Shown here piece after piece: positions 1 to 12,972 of a stretch of DNA of 64,000 bases. Source of the DNA: Flavobacterium sufflavum (GTDB taxonomy: Bacteria; Bacteroidota; Bacteroidia; Flavobacteriales; Flavobacteriaceae); NCBI RefSeq assembly GCF_004016525.1, contig NZ_SACJ01000001.1, positions 1-64,000 of the forward strand, written 5' to 3'. Below the pieces are notes generated by a model, which saw only the letters and a list, made by a program, of their open reading frames with translations, ran no database searches and was not told where the DNA came from. The first letter of the stretch is position 1, and each line of letters begins with the position of its first letter. The translations under genes and the position numbers were made by a program.

Positions 1-10
1 CGAAAGCATA

Positions 11-66
11 AGCAAAAGTTTAGTATTTGTTTGAAATTAAGCACTTTAAATATACTAACTTTTGCT
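11..66 (+). terminator. Hairpin with T-run at the left edge
   Basis: AGCAAAAGTT (11-20) pairs with AACTTTTGCT (57-66), and AGTA (22-25) with TACT (53-56), leaving one bulged T and a 27-nt loop. On the plus strand the right arm runs into TTTTT, so this reads as an intrinsic terminator for a plus-strand gene left of the window, or as a bidirectional end for the susCD unit. If so, the first SusC/SusD pair ends here without a SusE/SusF partner. Confidence 0.45.
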
Positions 67-131
67 TTTTTGTACAATTATTTTTACGTATTTATTACGT
101 GATTATATCGAACTCACGTTAAATAACCAAA

Positions 132-1745
132 TTAATTCACATAACCATCATTTTGTACTAATGTTGGATTCGCTTGAATTGCTGTCGCAGGAATTGGCAT
201 TAGGTCTCTGTAAGCAGGAGTTGCAACACCAGCCTGAACTCCTCCTTTGAATTGCCAAAGCTTACTTCCGCCGGTAAATTTCCCAAAACGAATCAAATCA
301 GTTCTTCTGTGACATTCCCAGAATAACTCTCTTCCTCTCTCGGCAAGAATGAAATCAAGATTCAAAGCTCCGATTAGAATTGGAGTCGCATTTGCTCTGG
401 CTCTAATAGCATTAATATATCCCAAAGCTGTGGTTAAATTTCCTCCGGTACCGCCTCTCAATGTAGCCTCAGCATACATCAAATACACATCCGACAATCT
501 AAACATTGGAAAATCAGTATCAGGAATATCATTCTTTTGTGCAGCTGTACCATTAGCATTCACGTTTTTATATTTTGTAACAGCATATCCATCGGTAAAA
601 GAACCTATAGCATTGATATCCAATGATTGTCCATTAGTATAAAAAGTTCCTCTTTTGTCTCCTGTAGCAGTGGCATCAGGAAAACTTTGAACAAATTCTT
701 TTCTTGTTCTAAGACCCCACCATCCACCATCCATACCGCTGGCGCTGGCATCCATACTTCCACCGATAGAAGCATGTAAAATAAAACTCATTCCTGCTCC
801 GGTAGCTCTGATTAAAAGTCCGTCAGAAACAATTGGGAAGATAGTTTCGGTTTGAGCACCATTTCTATTATTATCGGCCGCAAACAAATAACGGTAAGGT
901 ACATTCGCAAAAGTATAACCTGAAGTAGTAATGATATCATTACATAAAGTTACCGTTTCATTGTTTTTTTCAACTCCTGTATATACTTTAGAATTCAAAT
1001 AAATCTGAGCCAATAAAAACTTAGCTGCTGTTTGGTCTATTCTTCCATACTCATTTGTTTTAGAAGCTTTAAGAGCAGTTTGTAAATCTTTCAATTCACT
1101 TTCTACATAGGCAAAAACTTCTGCTCTGGTTTTTTGTTTTGGATAAAAGAATCCAACTGGGTCATCTTCGGTTGTGATAGGCACATTTCCAAATAAATCC
1201 ATCAATTGCGTATATGAAAAGGCTCTCAAGAAACGCGCTTCAGCTCTGTAATACTGAATTTCTGCTTTCAATTCATTAGAAACTCCTCTTGATGTTAATT
1301 TTTCATCTGTTGTTTGTCTCAAGAATTCATTAGCCGTACTAATTTCATAATATGATCTTGAAAAAATACCGTATAGAAACTCATTACTTGGAGACCAGGT
1401 TTGCGTATTTAATGTTGGCAAAGTACCATCTCCCCATCCTATAACAGCTTCATCGGTAGTTACTTCCTGCATTAAAAAAATCAACCTTAGATAACTGCTA
1501 AAATCACCTCCAATACCTGCAATATCTGCAGATGCATCCCCATCATTTCCACCTACATAAAGTCCTGCATATAATTTAGCTAATACTTGTTTATAAGAAT
1601 CCGGATCATTAAAGAATGTTTCTGAAAGGAATTCATCATCGTCCTTAGGGGTAACATTCAAATCATTTGAACACGAAGTGAACAACATATTTAATCCTAA
1701 AATCAATAGGAATAAATAACTACTATTTTTAAATGATATTTTCAT
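132..1745 (-). CDS. susD: SusD/RagB-family glycan-binding outer-membrane lipoprotein (starch locus)
   Basis: A 537-residue SusD homologue that would cap the adjacent SusC channel on the cell surface and deliver glycan to it. The N-terminus is a lipoprotein signal with lipobox LFTSC (Cys about residue 25), followed by the family's usual N-terminal helical region with YYRAEARFLRAF, a TPR-like signature, at about 165-176. The C-terminal part has the common IRARANATP and ERGRELFWE motifs. It is 50 bp downstream of susC on the minus strand, so the two form one transcript. The ligand is inferred to be maltodextrin from the amylolytic genes on the other side of lacI; the protein alone does not show this. 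Confidence 0.93.
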   Translation of the reverse strand: MKISFKNSSYLFLLILGLNMLFTSCSNDLNVTPKDDDEFLSETFFNDPDSYKQVLAKLYAGLYVGGNDGDASADIAGIGGDFSSYLRLIFLMQEVTTDEAVIGWGDGTLPTLNTQTWSPSNEFLYGIFSRSYYEISTANEFLRQTTDEKLTSRGVSNELKAEIQYYRAEARFLRAFSYTQLMDLFGNVPITTEDDPVGFFYPKQKTRAEVFAYVESELKDLQTALKASKTNEYGRIDQTAAKFLLAQIYLNSKVYTGVEKNNETVTLCNDIITTSGYTFANVPYRYLFAADNNRNGAQTETIFPIVSDGLLIRATGAGMSFILHASIGGSMDASASGMDGGWWGLRTRKEFVQSFPDATATGDKRGTFYTNGQSLDINAIGSFTDGYAVTKYKNVNANGTAAQKNDIPDTDFPMFRLSDVYLMYAEATLRGGTGGNLTTALGYINAIRARANATPILIGALNLDFILAERGRELFWECHRRTDLIRFGKFTGGSKLWQFKGGVQAGVATPAYRDLMPIPATAIQANPTLVQNDGYVN

Positions 1746-1795
1746 TTTTGTATATTTTTAAATTTTATTGACATTTTCATTTTTGGTAATAAAGA

Positions 1796-4771
1796 CTAGA
1801 AATTAGCATTTAAGCCAAACACATACGTTCTTGCACGCGGATAGATATTACCATCAATCCCTGAGAAAATTTCCGGATCTAATCCTTTGTACTTGCTAAT
1901 TATCAAAGCATTTTGGATACCGGCGGTAAAGTGCAATGAAAATGTTTTTAATAATGATTTATCTAATGTGTAACCAACAGTCACATTGTCTAATTTTATA
2001 AATGAAGCATCTTTTACAAAATAATCAGAAAGGTATCTTGAGGTTCCGTTGTCTTCAAAATCAAAACCTGTGTTGTAATAATCAGTAGTGATGTTAGCTA
2101 AATCTGTATCTCTCCTTAAAGCAGCCTGTAAATATCCCTTATCAGAACTGATGTTGTCAAAAACATAATTTCCTACGCTTGCTCTCCAGTTCATTGAGAA
2201 ATCAAATTTCTTATAATTCAATGCTGTTGTGAATCCAAAAGTATAATCGGCAGTAGGGCTTTTATATCTGTAACGGTCTAAATTATCCACTACACCATCC
2301 TTGTTACGATCTACATAAGAACCCTGGATTGGTTTGTGATTAGCATCGTAAATTTGCTCATAAACATAAAATGAACGCGGTGCATAACCTACAGTATTTA
2401 TTTGAATTTTATTATTACTTCCTCCATTAATATCTCCAGTAGTATATCCTTGGAAACCTGGAACAGTAATCCCTAAGTCATCTACTGTTTGGTCTAAATG
2501 AGTAGTGTTAAAAGCAACATTCCATTTCAAATTATCAGTTTTAATAATATCCGATTCAATACTAAACTCGAATCCTTTAGTACTAAAACTACCTATGTTA
2601 GCAAAACCTTCGTTTCTCAGGTTAGCCCCATCAGGATAAGCGATAGAAGCTAATAAATCATCTGATTTTTTATGGAAATAATTAAGCGATCCGCTCACTC
2701 TATTATCAAACAAACCATAATCTAAACCTATATTCAATTCTTTGGTTTGCTCCCATTTTATATTAGGGTTAAATCCTTCTATTTTTGCAACAGTATAAGC
2801 TGTGTTTCCAAAAATATATTGCGAATTTGTTGTACCCAAAGTAACTCTTCTTAAATAATCATAAGAAGCAGTAATATCCTGTTGTCCTGTTACCCCATAA
2901 CCCAATCTTAATTTTAAATTAGAAAAGGTTTTGTTGTCTTTCATAAAAGATTCATTGGTAATATTCCAGGCAAATGCAGCTCCTGAGAAATTTCCCCATC
3001 TGTTATCCTCAGAAAACCTGGAAGTACCGTCTCTTCTATGATTAATAGTAAGCAAATATCTTCCGTCATACCCAATGTTGAAACGCCCAAAATAAGATTG
3101 TAAATTAATATCGGGATCTGTGATAACATCTGGATCTTTGGCTGAAGGATCTACAGTTTGAAAACTATCAAATCCCACTCTTGAAAACAATTGGTAGTTG
3201 TAACCTGCAGTAACATCAACTTTAAATTTCCCAATTTCTTTTATATAATTGAAATAGGTATTCAAGTTTTTATTTTCACGTGCATCAGTATAATGTGAAT
3301 ATCCACCAAGATTAACCCATTCCCCAGAACTAAACGATTTTGGCTGGTAGCCTGTTATACTTTGATCGCTAACTTTTATAAAACCATTACTATCAAATCT
3401 ATCAATTCCAGCTTCGGCGATGAATCGTAAATCTTCGAAGAAATGGAATTTATAATCTAATCTAATATTCCCCCATTTTCTGGTTGAAGTCGCTCTGTTT
3501 TCTATTTGATTCAACATAGCAACAGGGTTTTTAGCCGGTAACAAAGCCACATTTCCATTGGCTTCTAACCATTCAAAATAACCTCCGTAACGAGAACCTG
3601 TCTGATAAACAGATTGGGTAGGATCAAAAGAAATAGCGCTTCCAATAACCTTTTTCTCATCTTGGAATTCATTCTTACCAAAAGATAAATTTCCGCTGAT
3701 GTCAACTTTTAAATGATTATCAAAAAATGTTGGGTTCAATGCTATTGACGTAGTTGTTCTTTCAAAACTGGTATTATTTAAAATACCCGGTGTAGTAGTA
3801 TGTCCTACAGAAAGCCTAACTGGTAATTTATTAAACAAAGCACCACTCACAGAAATGTTATTATTGGTAGTGATTGCTGTGCTAAATATTTCGTCTTGCC
3901 AATCTGTATTTGCAGTACCTAAAATTGATTTTTGTGCTGTATTTCCTTTCTCATTTACTAATGCTCTAAACTGATTTGCATCTAAAACATCAACTTTATC
4001 AGCAAGCTTGCTAATTCCTACCTGAGAATTAAAGGCTACTTTCATAGCTCCTTTAGCTCCTTTTTTGGTTGTAATTACAATCACACCATTGGCGGCACGA
4101 GAACCATAAATGGCAGCAGCTGAAGCATCTTTTAAAACTGTAAAACTTTCAATATCATTAGGATCAATGGTAGACAATATACTTGTAGCTCCACTAGGAA
4201 CCGCATTACTCATAGGCAAACCGTCTAAAATAATCAATGGCTCATTAGAAGCATTAAGAGAGGAACCTCCTCTAATTCTAATATCTGCCTTAGCACCTGG
4301 CGAACCTCCTCCAGTTACATTTACTCCAGCTACACGACCATTAATTAAACTTTCGGCAGTTACGTTGGGACCTTTATTGAAATCTTCAGCTTTTATAACT
4401 GAAACCGATCCGGTAGCATCTTTTTTCTTAACGCTTCCATATCCCACCTGTACAACAACTTCCTGTAATTGATTGGAATCTTCTTCTAAAGAAACAATCA
4501 GATTCTTTTGGGTTCCAAAAACTACAACTGAATTCTTATACCCCATAAAAGAGAATACTATTTTATCTCCTTTCTTAACATTGGGCAATTTAAAATTCCC
4601 GTCAAAATCTGTCGAGACACCATTTGTGGTACCTTCAACATTTACATTTACTCCTGGTAATGGTTGTTTCGAAACTTTATCTAAAACAGTACCTCCCAAC
4701 GAATTCTGAGCAAGAACACTAAAAGGTAATATTAAAAATAATAACAACAACTTTGTATAAATTGTTTTCAT
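1796..4771 (-). CDS. susC: SusC/RagA-family TonB-dependent transporter (starch locus)
   Basis: A 991-residue outer-membrane TonB-dependent channel for oligosaccharides. A cleavable signal peptide (residues 1-21, ends SVLAQ) leads into a CarboxypepD_reg-like domain (about 24-100, LGGTVLDKVSKQPLPGVNV). The plug domain follows, with GRVAGVNVTGGG and RIRGGSSLNASNEPLIILDG at about 145-190, and the rest is a beta-barrel ending in a terminal aromatic (NANF). The length is typical. It is divergent from the LacI-family regulator and shares a 234-bp control region holding a palindromic operator. The role in maltodextrin uptake is inferred from context. Confidence 0.95.
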   Translation of the reverse strand: MKTIYTKLLLLFLILPFSVLAQNSLGGTVLDKVSKQPLPGVNVNVEGTTNGVSTDFDGNFKLPNVKKGDKIVFSFMGYKNSVVVFGTQKNLIVSLEEDSNQLQEVVVQVGYGSVKKKDATGSVSVIKAEDFNKGPNVTAESLINGRVAGVNVTGGGSPGAKADIRIRGGSSLNASNEPLIILDGLPMSNAVPSGATSILSTIDPNDIESFTVLKDASAAAIYGSRAANGVIVITTKKGAKGAMKVAFNSQVGISKLADKVDVLDANQFRALVNEKGNTAQKSILGTANTDWQDEIFSTAITTNNNISVSGALFNKLPVRLSVGHTTTPGILNNTSFERTTTSIALNPTFFDNHLKVDISGNLSFGKNEFQDEKKVIGSAISFDPTQSVYQTGSRYGGYFEWLEANGNVALLPAKNPVAMLNQIENRATSTRKWGNIRLDYKFHFFEDLRFIAEAGIDRFDSNGFIKVSDQSITGYQPKSFSSGEWVNLGGYSHYTDARENKNLNTYFNYIKEIGKFKVDVTAGYNYQLFSRVGFDSFQTVDPSAKDPDVITDPDINLQSYFGRFNIGYDGRYLLTINHRRDGTSRFSEDNRWGNFSGAAFAWNITNESFMKDNKTFSNLKLRLGYGVTGQQDITASYDYLRRVTLGTTNSQYIFGNTAYTVAKIEGFNPNIKWEQTKELNIGLDYGLFDNRVSGSLNYFHKKSDDLLASIAYPDGANLRNEGFANIGSFSTKGFEFSIESDIIKTDNLKWNVAFNTTHLDQTVDDLGITVPGFQGYTTGDINGGSNNKIQINTVGYAPRSFYVYEQIYDANHKPIQGSYVDRNKDGVVDNLDRYRYKSPTADYTFGFTTALNYKKFDFSMNWRASVGNYVFDNISSDKGYLQAALRRDTDLANITTDYYNTGFDFEDNGTSRYLSDYFVKDASFIKLDNVTVGYTLDKSLLKTFSLHFTAGIQNALIISKYKGLDPEIFSGIDGNIYPRARTYVFGLNANF

Positions 4772-4887
4772 AACTTTTACTTAAATTAATAGGTTTTTAA
4801 TAGTTTTTAAACACCTTTACCTTTACTTCGAGTTATAAAATTATAGATTTATTAACATGTTCGACACATAGCCTTTTCAAAAGAGCA

Positions 4888-4903
4888 ACTACAACGTGGT
4901 AGT
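4888..4903. promoter_or_regulatory. Palindromic LacI-type operator, copy 1 (susC/lacI divergent region)
   Basis: ACTACAACGTGGTAGT is a 16-bp inverted repeat, symmetric at 14 of 16 positions with the central CG usual in LacI-family sites. A second copy differing at only two positions lies at 6053-6068, on the other side of lacI. Copy 1 sits between susC and lacI and could serve both. It lies upstream of the best lacI promoter candidate rather than over it. Confidence 0.75.
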
Positions 4904-4944
4904 GTTGAAAACTTTTCACAATAACTAAGAATTTATCGATAAAA

Positions 4945-4975
4945 TTTTGAATAATAAAAATAAAACATACCTTTA
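4945..4975 (+). promoter_or_regulatory. Candidate lacI promoter
   Basis: TTTTG (4945-4949) and TACCTTTA (4968-4975) are 18 nt apart and match the Bacteroidota -33 TTTG / -7 TAnnTTTG pattern with one mismatch at the last base. The start codon is 30 nt further on, giving a leader of about 25 nt. Confidence 0.45.
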
Positions 4976-5005
4976 TTACGAATAATAATTTTTTCAACAC
5001 TAAAC

Positions 5006-6028
5006 ATGAAGAAAAAGATAACACTTAAACAAATTGCCAAAGAACTGGACGTTTCCATTTCAACCGTTTCTAAGTCACTCAGAAACAGTTTAGACATTGG
5101 AGAAGAAACCAGATTAAAAGTTCAGGCTTTTGCCAAATTTTATAATTACAAACCCAATAATATTGCCTTAAGCTTAAAGAACCGAAAATCAAAAACCATA
5201 GGCATTATTATTCCTGAAATAGTCCATTATTTCTTTTCTACAGTAATCAATGGAATCGAACAGGTAGCCAATGAAAATGGTTATAGTGTTATTATTTGCC
5301 TTTCGGATGATTCATTCGATAAAGAAGTCCTCAACATGGAAATGCTGGCTAATGGAAGCATCGATGGCTTTATCATGTCGCTTTCTAAAGAAACCCAATT
5401 CAAAGAAGATTTTCATCACATTACCGAAGTCATCAACCAGGGAATGCCCGTTGTAATGTTTGACAGGGTTGCCAATGAAATCCTTTGCGATAAAGTAATC
5501 ATTAACGACAAACAAGCTGCTTATGATGCGGTTCAAAGTTTAATTGACAAAGGACGAAAAAAAATTGCATTGGTAACAACAGTAGACTATGTAAGTGTGG
5601 GCAAACTCAGAACTGATGGTTACACTAAAGCATTATGGGACAACGAAATTCCTTTTGACGAAAATCTGATTATTAAAATTGAAGATGTTGACACTTGTGA
5701 AATCACAATCGAGCAATTCTTAAAGGACAAAACCATTGACGGAATTTTAGCTGTAAATGAACTTTTTGCAGTAACCAGTATTAAAGCCGCCACTAAAATA
5801 GGACTTAAAGTCCCGGAGGATTTGGCCGTGATTGCATTTACTGACGGAATCATTTCAAAATATGCAACGCCTACTATTACTACGGTAAGTCAAAGCGGAA
5901 TAAAAATGGGAAACAAAGCAGCTAAAATGCTCATCGAGAGACTAGAATCAGAAGATAGTGACGATGAAAATTATAAAACAGAAGTAATTGAAACACATCT
6001 AATTGAACGCGAATCGACAGAAGTGTAA
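5006..6028 (+). CDS. LacI-family transcriptional regulator of the maltodextrin locus
   Basis: A 340-residue LacI/GalR-type regulator. The N-terminal helix-turn-helix (residues about 5-25, LKQIAKELDVSISTVSKSL) is followed by the hinge helix region (NIALSLKNRKSKTIGIIIP). A periplasmic-binding-protein-like effector domain follows (about 60-335), with typical blocks IDGFIMSLS, MPVVMFDRV and AVIAFTDG. It is divergent from susCD and co-directional with the MFS/pgmB/GH65/GH97 genes. Near-identical palindromes lie on both sides of the gene, which suggests autoregulation and control of both arms. The inducer is probably maltose or a maltodextrin by context; whether it represses or activates cannot be told from the sequence. 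Confidence 0.93.
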   Translation: MKKKITLKQIAKELDVSISTVSKSLRNSLDIGEETRLKVQAFAKFYNYKPNNIALSLKNRKSKTIGIIIPEIVHYFFSTVINGIEQVANENGYSVIICLSDDSFDKEVLNMEMLANGSIDGFIMSLSKETQFKEDFHHITEVINQGMPVVMFDRVANEILCDKVIINDKQAAYDAVQSLIDKGRKKIALVTTVDYVSVGKLRTDGYTKALWDNEIPFDENLIIKIEDVDTCEITIEQFLKDKTIDGILAVNELFAVTSIKAATKIGLKVPEDLAVIAFTDGIISKYATPTITTVSQSGIKMGNKAAKMLIERLESEDSDDENYKTEVIETHLIERESTEV

Positions 6029-6052
6029 TCTAAAACTTTCAAAACAAGCTTT

Positions 6053-6068
6053 ACTACAACCTTGTAGT
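6053..6068. promoter_or_regulatory. Palindromic LacI-type operator, copy 2 (upstream of the MFS gene)
   Basis: ACTACAACCTTGTAGT is symmetric at 14 of 16 positions and shares 14 of 16 bases with the copy at 4888-4903. It starts 24 bp after the lacI stop codon and ends 148 bp before the transporter start, in the only sizeable gap of the plus-strand operon. Confidence 0.75.
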
Positions 6069-6141
6069 TGAAAAAACAGCATTTTATTAGCCGTTAAAAA
6101 CAAAAACATAAATTTTACATATAATTTTACCCTAATCAAAG

Positions 6142-6159
6142 CTTTTACTTTTACTTCGA
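6142..6159 (+). promoter_or_regulatory. Candidate -7 region of the maltose-catabolic operon
   Basis: CTTTTACTTTTACTTCGA contains TACTTTTA (6146-6153), one base off TAnnTTTG. The same 18-mer occurs with two differences at 4814-4831, and its core resembles the lacI -7 region at 4968-4981. It lies 74 nt downstream of operator copy 2 and 58 nt before the start codon. No convincing TTG -33 element is visible. Confidence 0.35.
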
Positions 6160-6216
6160 AAAACAAGTTAGTTTTGATAAGCATCGCGCTTATCGTATTC
6201 ATATAAAATTACGATA

Positions 6217-7566
6217 ATGGAAAAGCGTAAATTAAGTTTCGGGGAAATCTGGAACATGAGTTTTGGTTTTTTGGGAATTCAAATGGGGTTTGCACTTCAA
6301 AATGCAAACGCAAGCAGAATTCTTCAAATTTTTGGAGCCGATGTTCATGAATTATCCTGGTTTTGGATAATTGCCCCATTGATGGGTTTAATTGTCCAAC
6401 CTATAATTGGACATTATAGCGACAAAACCTGGGGACGTTTCGGACGAAGAAAACCTTTCTTTTTAATTGGTGCCATTTTAGCTTCGGTTGGATTAATCCT
6501 GATGCCGCAAGCCGACATTTTTATTTCGGTTTTACCATCTTTATGGGTTGGAGCCGGAATGCTGATGATTATGGATGCATCTTTTAATATTGCAATGGAA
6601 CCTTTTCGCGCTTTAGTGGGAGACAATTTAAGAACCGATCAACGTACAGCTGGGTTTAGCATTCAAACAGCACTAATTGGATTTGGGGCAGTTATTGGTT
6701 CGGCTTTACCTTATGTATTAACCAACTGGTTTGGGATTTCGAACAACGCCGTTCCCGGTAGTGTTCCTTTGAATCTTGCTTTATCTTTTATCATTGGAGC
6801 TGTAGCTCTGGTTGGTTCTATTTTGGTAACCCTAATAACAACCAAGGAGTACACTCCTGAAGAACTTGATGCTTTTGAAAACCCAAAAGAAGAAACAAAA
6901 ATTCAGGAAACAGGGACATCAAAACTAACTGATATTTTTACAGATTTTGCCAAAATGCCAACCACGATGCGCCAATTAAGTTGGGTACAATTTTTCTCGT
7001 GGTTTGGACTTTTTGGAATGTGGGTTTTTACAACTCCCGCCATTGCACATCATATTTATGGATTACCATTAGAAGATACTTCGAGTCAACAATACCAAAA
7101 TGCCGGTGACTGGGTAGGAATATTATTTGGCGTTTACAACTTAGTTTCGGCAATTATCGCCTTATTCTTCCTGCCTTATATCGCTAAAAAAATTGGACGA
7201 AAATCGACTCATGCTCTTTCCTTAATTATTGGAGGTATCGGATTAATTTCGATTTATTTCATGCCCGATGAAAATTGGGTCGTGTTACCAATGATACTCG
7301 TAGGAGTTGCCTGGGCGAGTATTCTTGCTATGCCCTACGCCATTCTTGCCGGTTCAATTGCGCCTAAAAAAATGGGCGTATATATGGGAATCTTCAACTT
7401 TTTTGTGGTAATACCTCAAATTGTCAATGCGCTTATTGGTGGACCAATTGTAAAATACCTCTATAATGGAGACGCTATTTATGCACTAATCACCAGCGGA
7501 TTAAGCTTTTTAATCGCTGCCCTATTAGTCTATAAAGTGAAAGATGTCGACGACATCCAACAATAA
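6217..7566 (+). CDS. MFS sugar transporter, SLC45/GPH-like (probable maltose importer)
   Basis: A 449-residue inner-membrane permease with about 12 hydrophobic segments. The loop between TM2 and TM3 carries SDKTWGRFGRRKPFFLIG (about residues 68-85), the signature of the SLC45-like sugar:proton symporters. A second related loop, KKIGRKSTHALSL, starts the second half. It is followed after 15 bp by beta-phosphoglucomutase and then maltose phosphorylase, so the likely cargo is intact maltose or a short maltodextrin carried from periplasm to cytoplasm. It replaces the MalEFGK ABC system, which is absent. The direct substrate assignment is by context. Confidence 0.88.
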   Translation: MEKRKLSFGEIWNMSFGFLGIQMGFALQNANASRILQIFGADVHELSWFWIIAPLMGLIVQPIIGHYSDKTWGRFGRRKPFFLIGAILASVGLILMPQADIFISVLPSLWVGAGMLMIMDASFNIAMEPFRALVGDNLRTDQRTAGFSIQTALIGFGAVIGSALPYVLTNWFGISNNAVPGSVPLNLALSFIIGAVALVGSILVTLITTKEYTPEELDAFENPKEETKIQETGTSKLTDIFTDFAKMPTTMRQLSWVQFFSWFGLFGMWVFTTPAIAHHIYGLPLEDTSSQQYQNAGDWVGILFGVYNLVSAIIALFFLPYIAKKIGRKSTHALSLIIGGIGLISIYFMPDENWVVLPMILVGVAWASILAMPYAILAGSIAPKKMGVYMGIFNFFVVIPQIVNALIGGPIVKYLYNGDAIYALITSGLSFLIAALLVYKVKDVDDIQQ

Positions 7567-7581
7567 ATTACACATCACAAA

Positions 7582-8253
7582 ATGAACTCGTTAAACAAAA
7601 AAGCTTTTCTATTTGATTTAGATGGCGTAATTGTCGATACCGCTAAATATCATTATTTGGCCTGGCAAAAAATAGCTTCTAAACTAAATATAAATTTCAC
7701 AATTAAAGACAATGAACTCTTAAAAGGAGTTAGTCGTGTGCGCTCGCTTGATATTATTTTAGAATTAGGAAATATCAAAGCTTCACAGGAAGATAAAAAC
7801 AAATGGCTCATTGAAAAAAATGAAGAATACCTATCCTATTTAGTGAATATGGATAAAAACGAAATCTTGCCGGGTGTCATGAAAGTTTTAGATTTTTTAA
7901 AAGAAAAACAACAACTTATCGCACTGGGTTCGGCCAGTAAAAATGCCAGACCCATTCTTGAGAAAACGGGAATCCTTCATTATTTTGACACCATTGTGGA
8001 CGGTAACGATGTCACTAACGCAAAACCAGACCCTGAAGTTTTCCTGATTGCTGCCAAAAATCTAAATACCGAAGCTAAAAACGCCATTGTTTTTGAAGAT
8101 TCAGTAGCTGGAATTCAGGCTGCCAACATTGGAAAAATGACCAGTATTGGAATTGGAGAAACAAAAACACTTCATGAAGCCAAATATATCTTTGAGAATT
8201 TTACCCAAATCTCTACTTCTTTCATTGAGAATTTAATTGGAGAGAAAAATTAG
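7582..8253 (+). CDS. pgmB: Beta-phosphoglucomutase (HAD superfamily)
   Basis: A 223-residue HAD phosphatase-fold enzyme that interconverts beta-glucose 1-phosphate and glucose 6-phosphate. HAD motif I is FDLDGVIVDT with nucleophile Asp12 and acid/base Asp14. Motif II is LGSASKN, and motifs III/IV are KPDPEVF and VFEDSVAGIQAA. The helical cap between motifs I and II has the beta-PGM substrate-loop pattern (LKGVSRVRSLDIIL). It stands directly upstream of the GH65 phosphorylase, which makes its substrate; this pairing is diagnostic of maltose phosphorolysis. Confidence 0.94.
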   Translation: MNSLNKKAFLFDLDGVIVDTAKYHYLAWQKIASKLNINFTIKDNELLKGVSRVRSLDIILELGNIKASQEDKNKWLIEKNEEYLSYLVNMDKNEILPGVMKVLDFLKEKQQLIALGSASKNARPILEKTGILHYFDTIVDGNDVTNAKPDPEVFLIAAKNLNTEAKNAIVFEDSVAGIQAANIGKMTSIGIGETKTLHEAKYIFENFTQISTSFIENLIGEKN

Positions 8254-8330
8254 TAGAAAAAGAAATAAAGAGTCAGGAGTTGCTTTTTAAGTCATTCCTA
8301 TGCATTTCTTAAATGTTTAAATGAAATAAA

Positions 8331-12777
<4,447 letters not shown>

Positions 12778-12782
12778 ATAAA

Positions 12783-12822
12783 TAATCCCGTAGAGATTTC
12801 CTATTTAATCAATACGGGATTA
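12783..12822 (+). terminator. Hairpin after the GH97 gene
   Basis: TAATCCCGTA (12783-12792) pairs perfectly with TACGGGATTA (12813-12822) over a 20-nt loop, 6 nt after the GH97 stop codon. It is followed by A rather than T residues, so it may act as an mRNA-end stabiliser rather than a classic intrinsic terminator. Confidence 0.45.
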
Positions 12823-12841
12823 AAAAAATCATTATTCCTTG

Positions 12842-12908
12842 ATTCTGAATCCTAACCAACTTAAAAGTAAATTATTTTTATTATTTTCGTTTGGTTAGGA
12901 TTCAGAAT
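12842..12908. repeat. Perfect 18-bp inverted repeat between the GH97 and GH13 genes
   Basis: ATTCTGAATCCTAACCAA (12842-12859) and TTGGTTAGGATTCAGAAT (12891-12908) are exact reverse complements separated by 31 nt of AT-rich loop. It lies 64 bp upstream of the GH13 start. It could be a second terminator, a leader hairpin controlling GH13, or a small dispersed inverted-repeat element; the sequence does not decide. Confidence 0.7.
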
Positions 12909-12972
12909 ATTAATTCTTTAAATCAAGCTAAATTCATCATTGAATTAGTTTAAAGCAATAAATATCTGAATT

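Noticed and set aside
349..642. 97-residue plus-strand ORF inside susD
   Set aside because: It is antisense to an unambiguous SusD gene, and its low-complexity Ala/Leu/Val composition mirrors the other strand.
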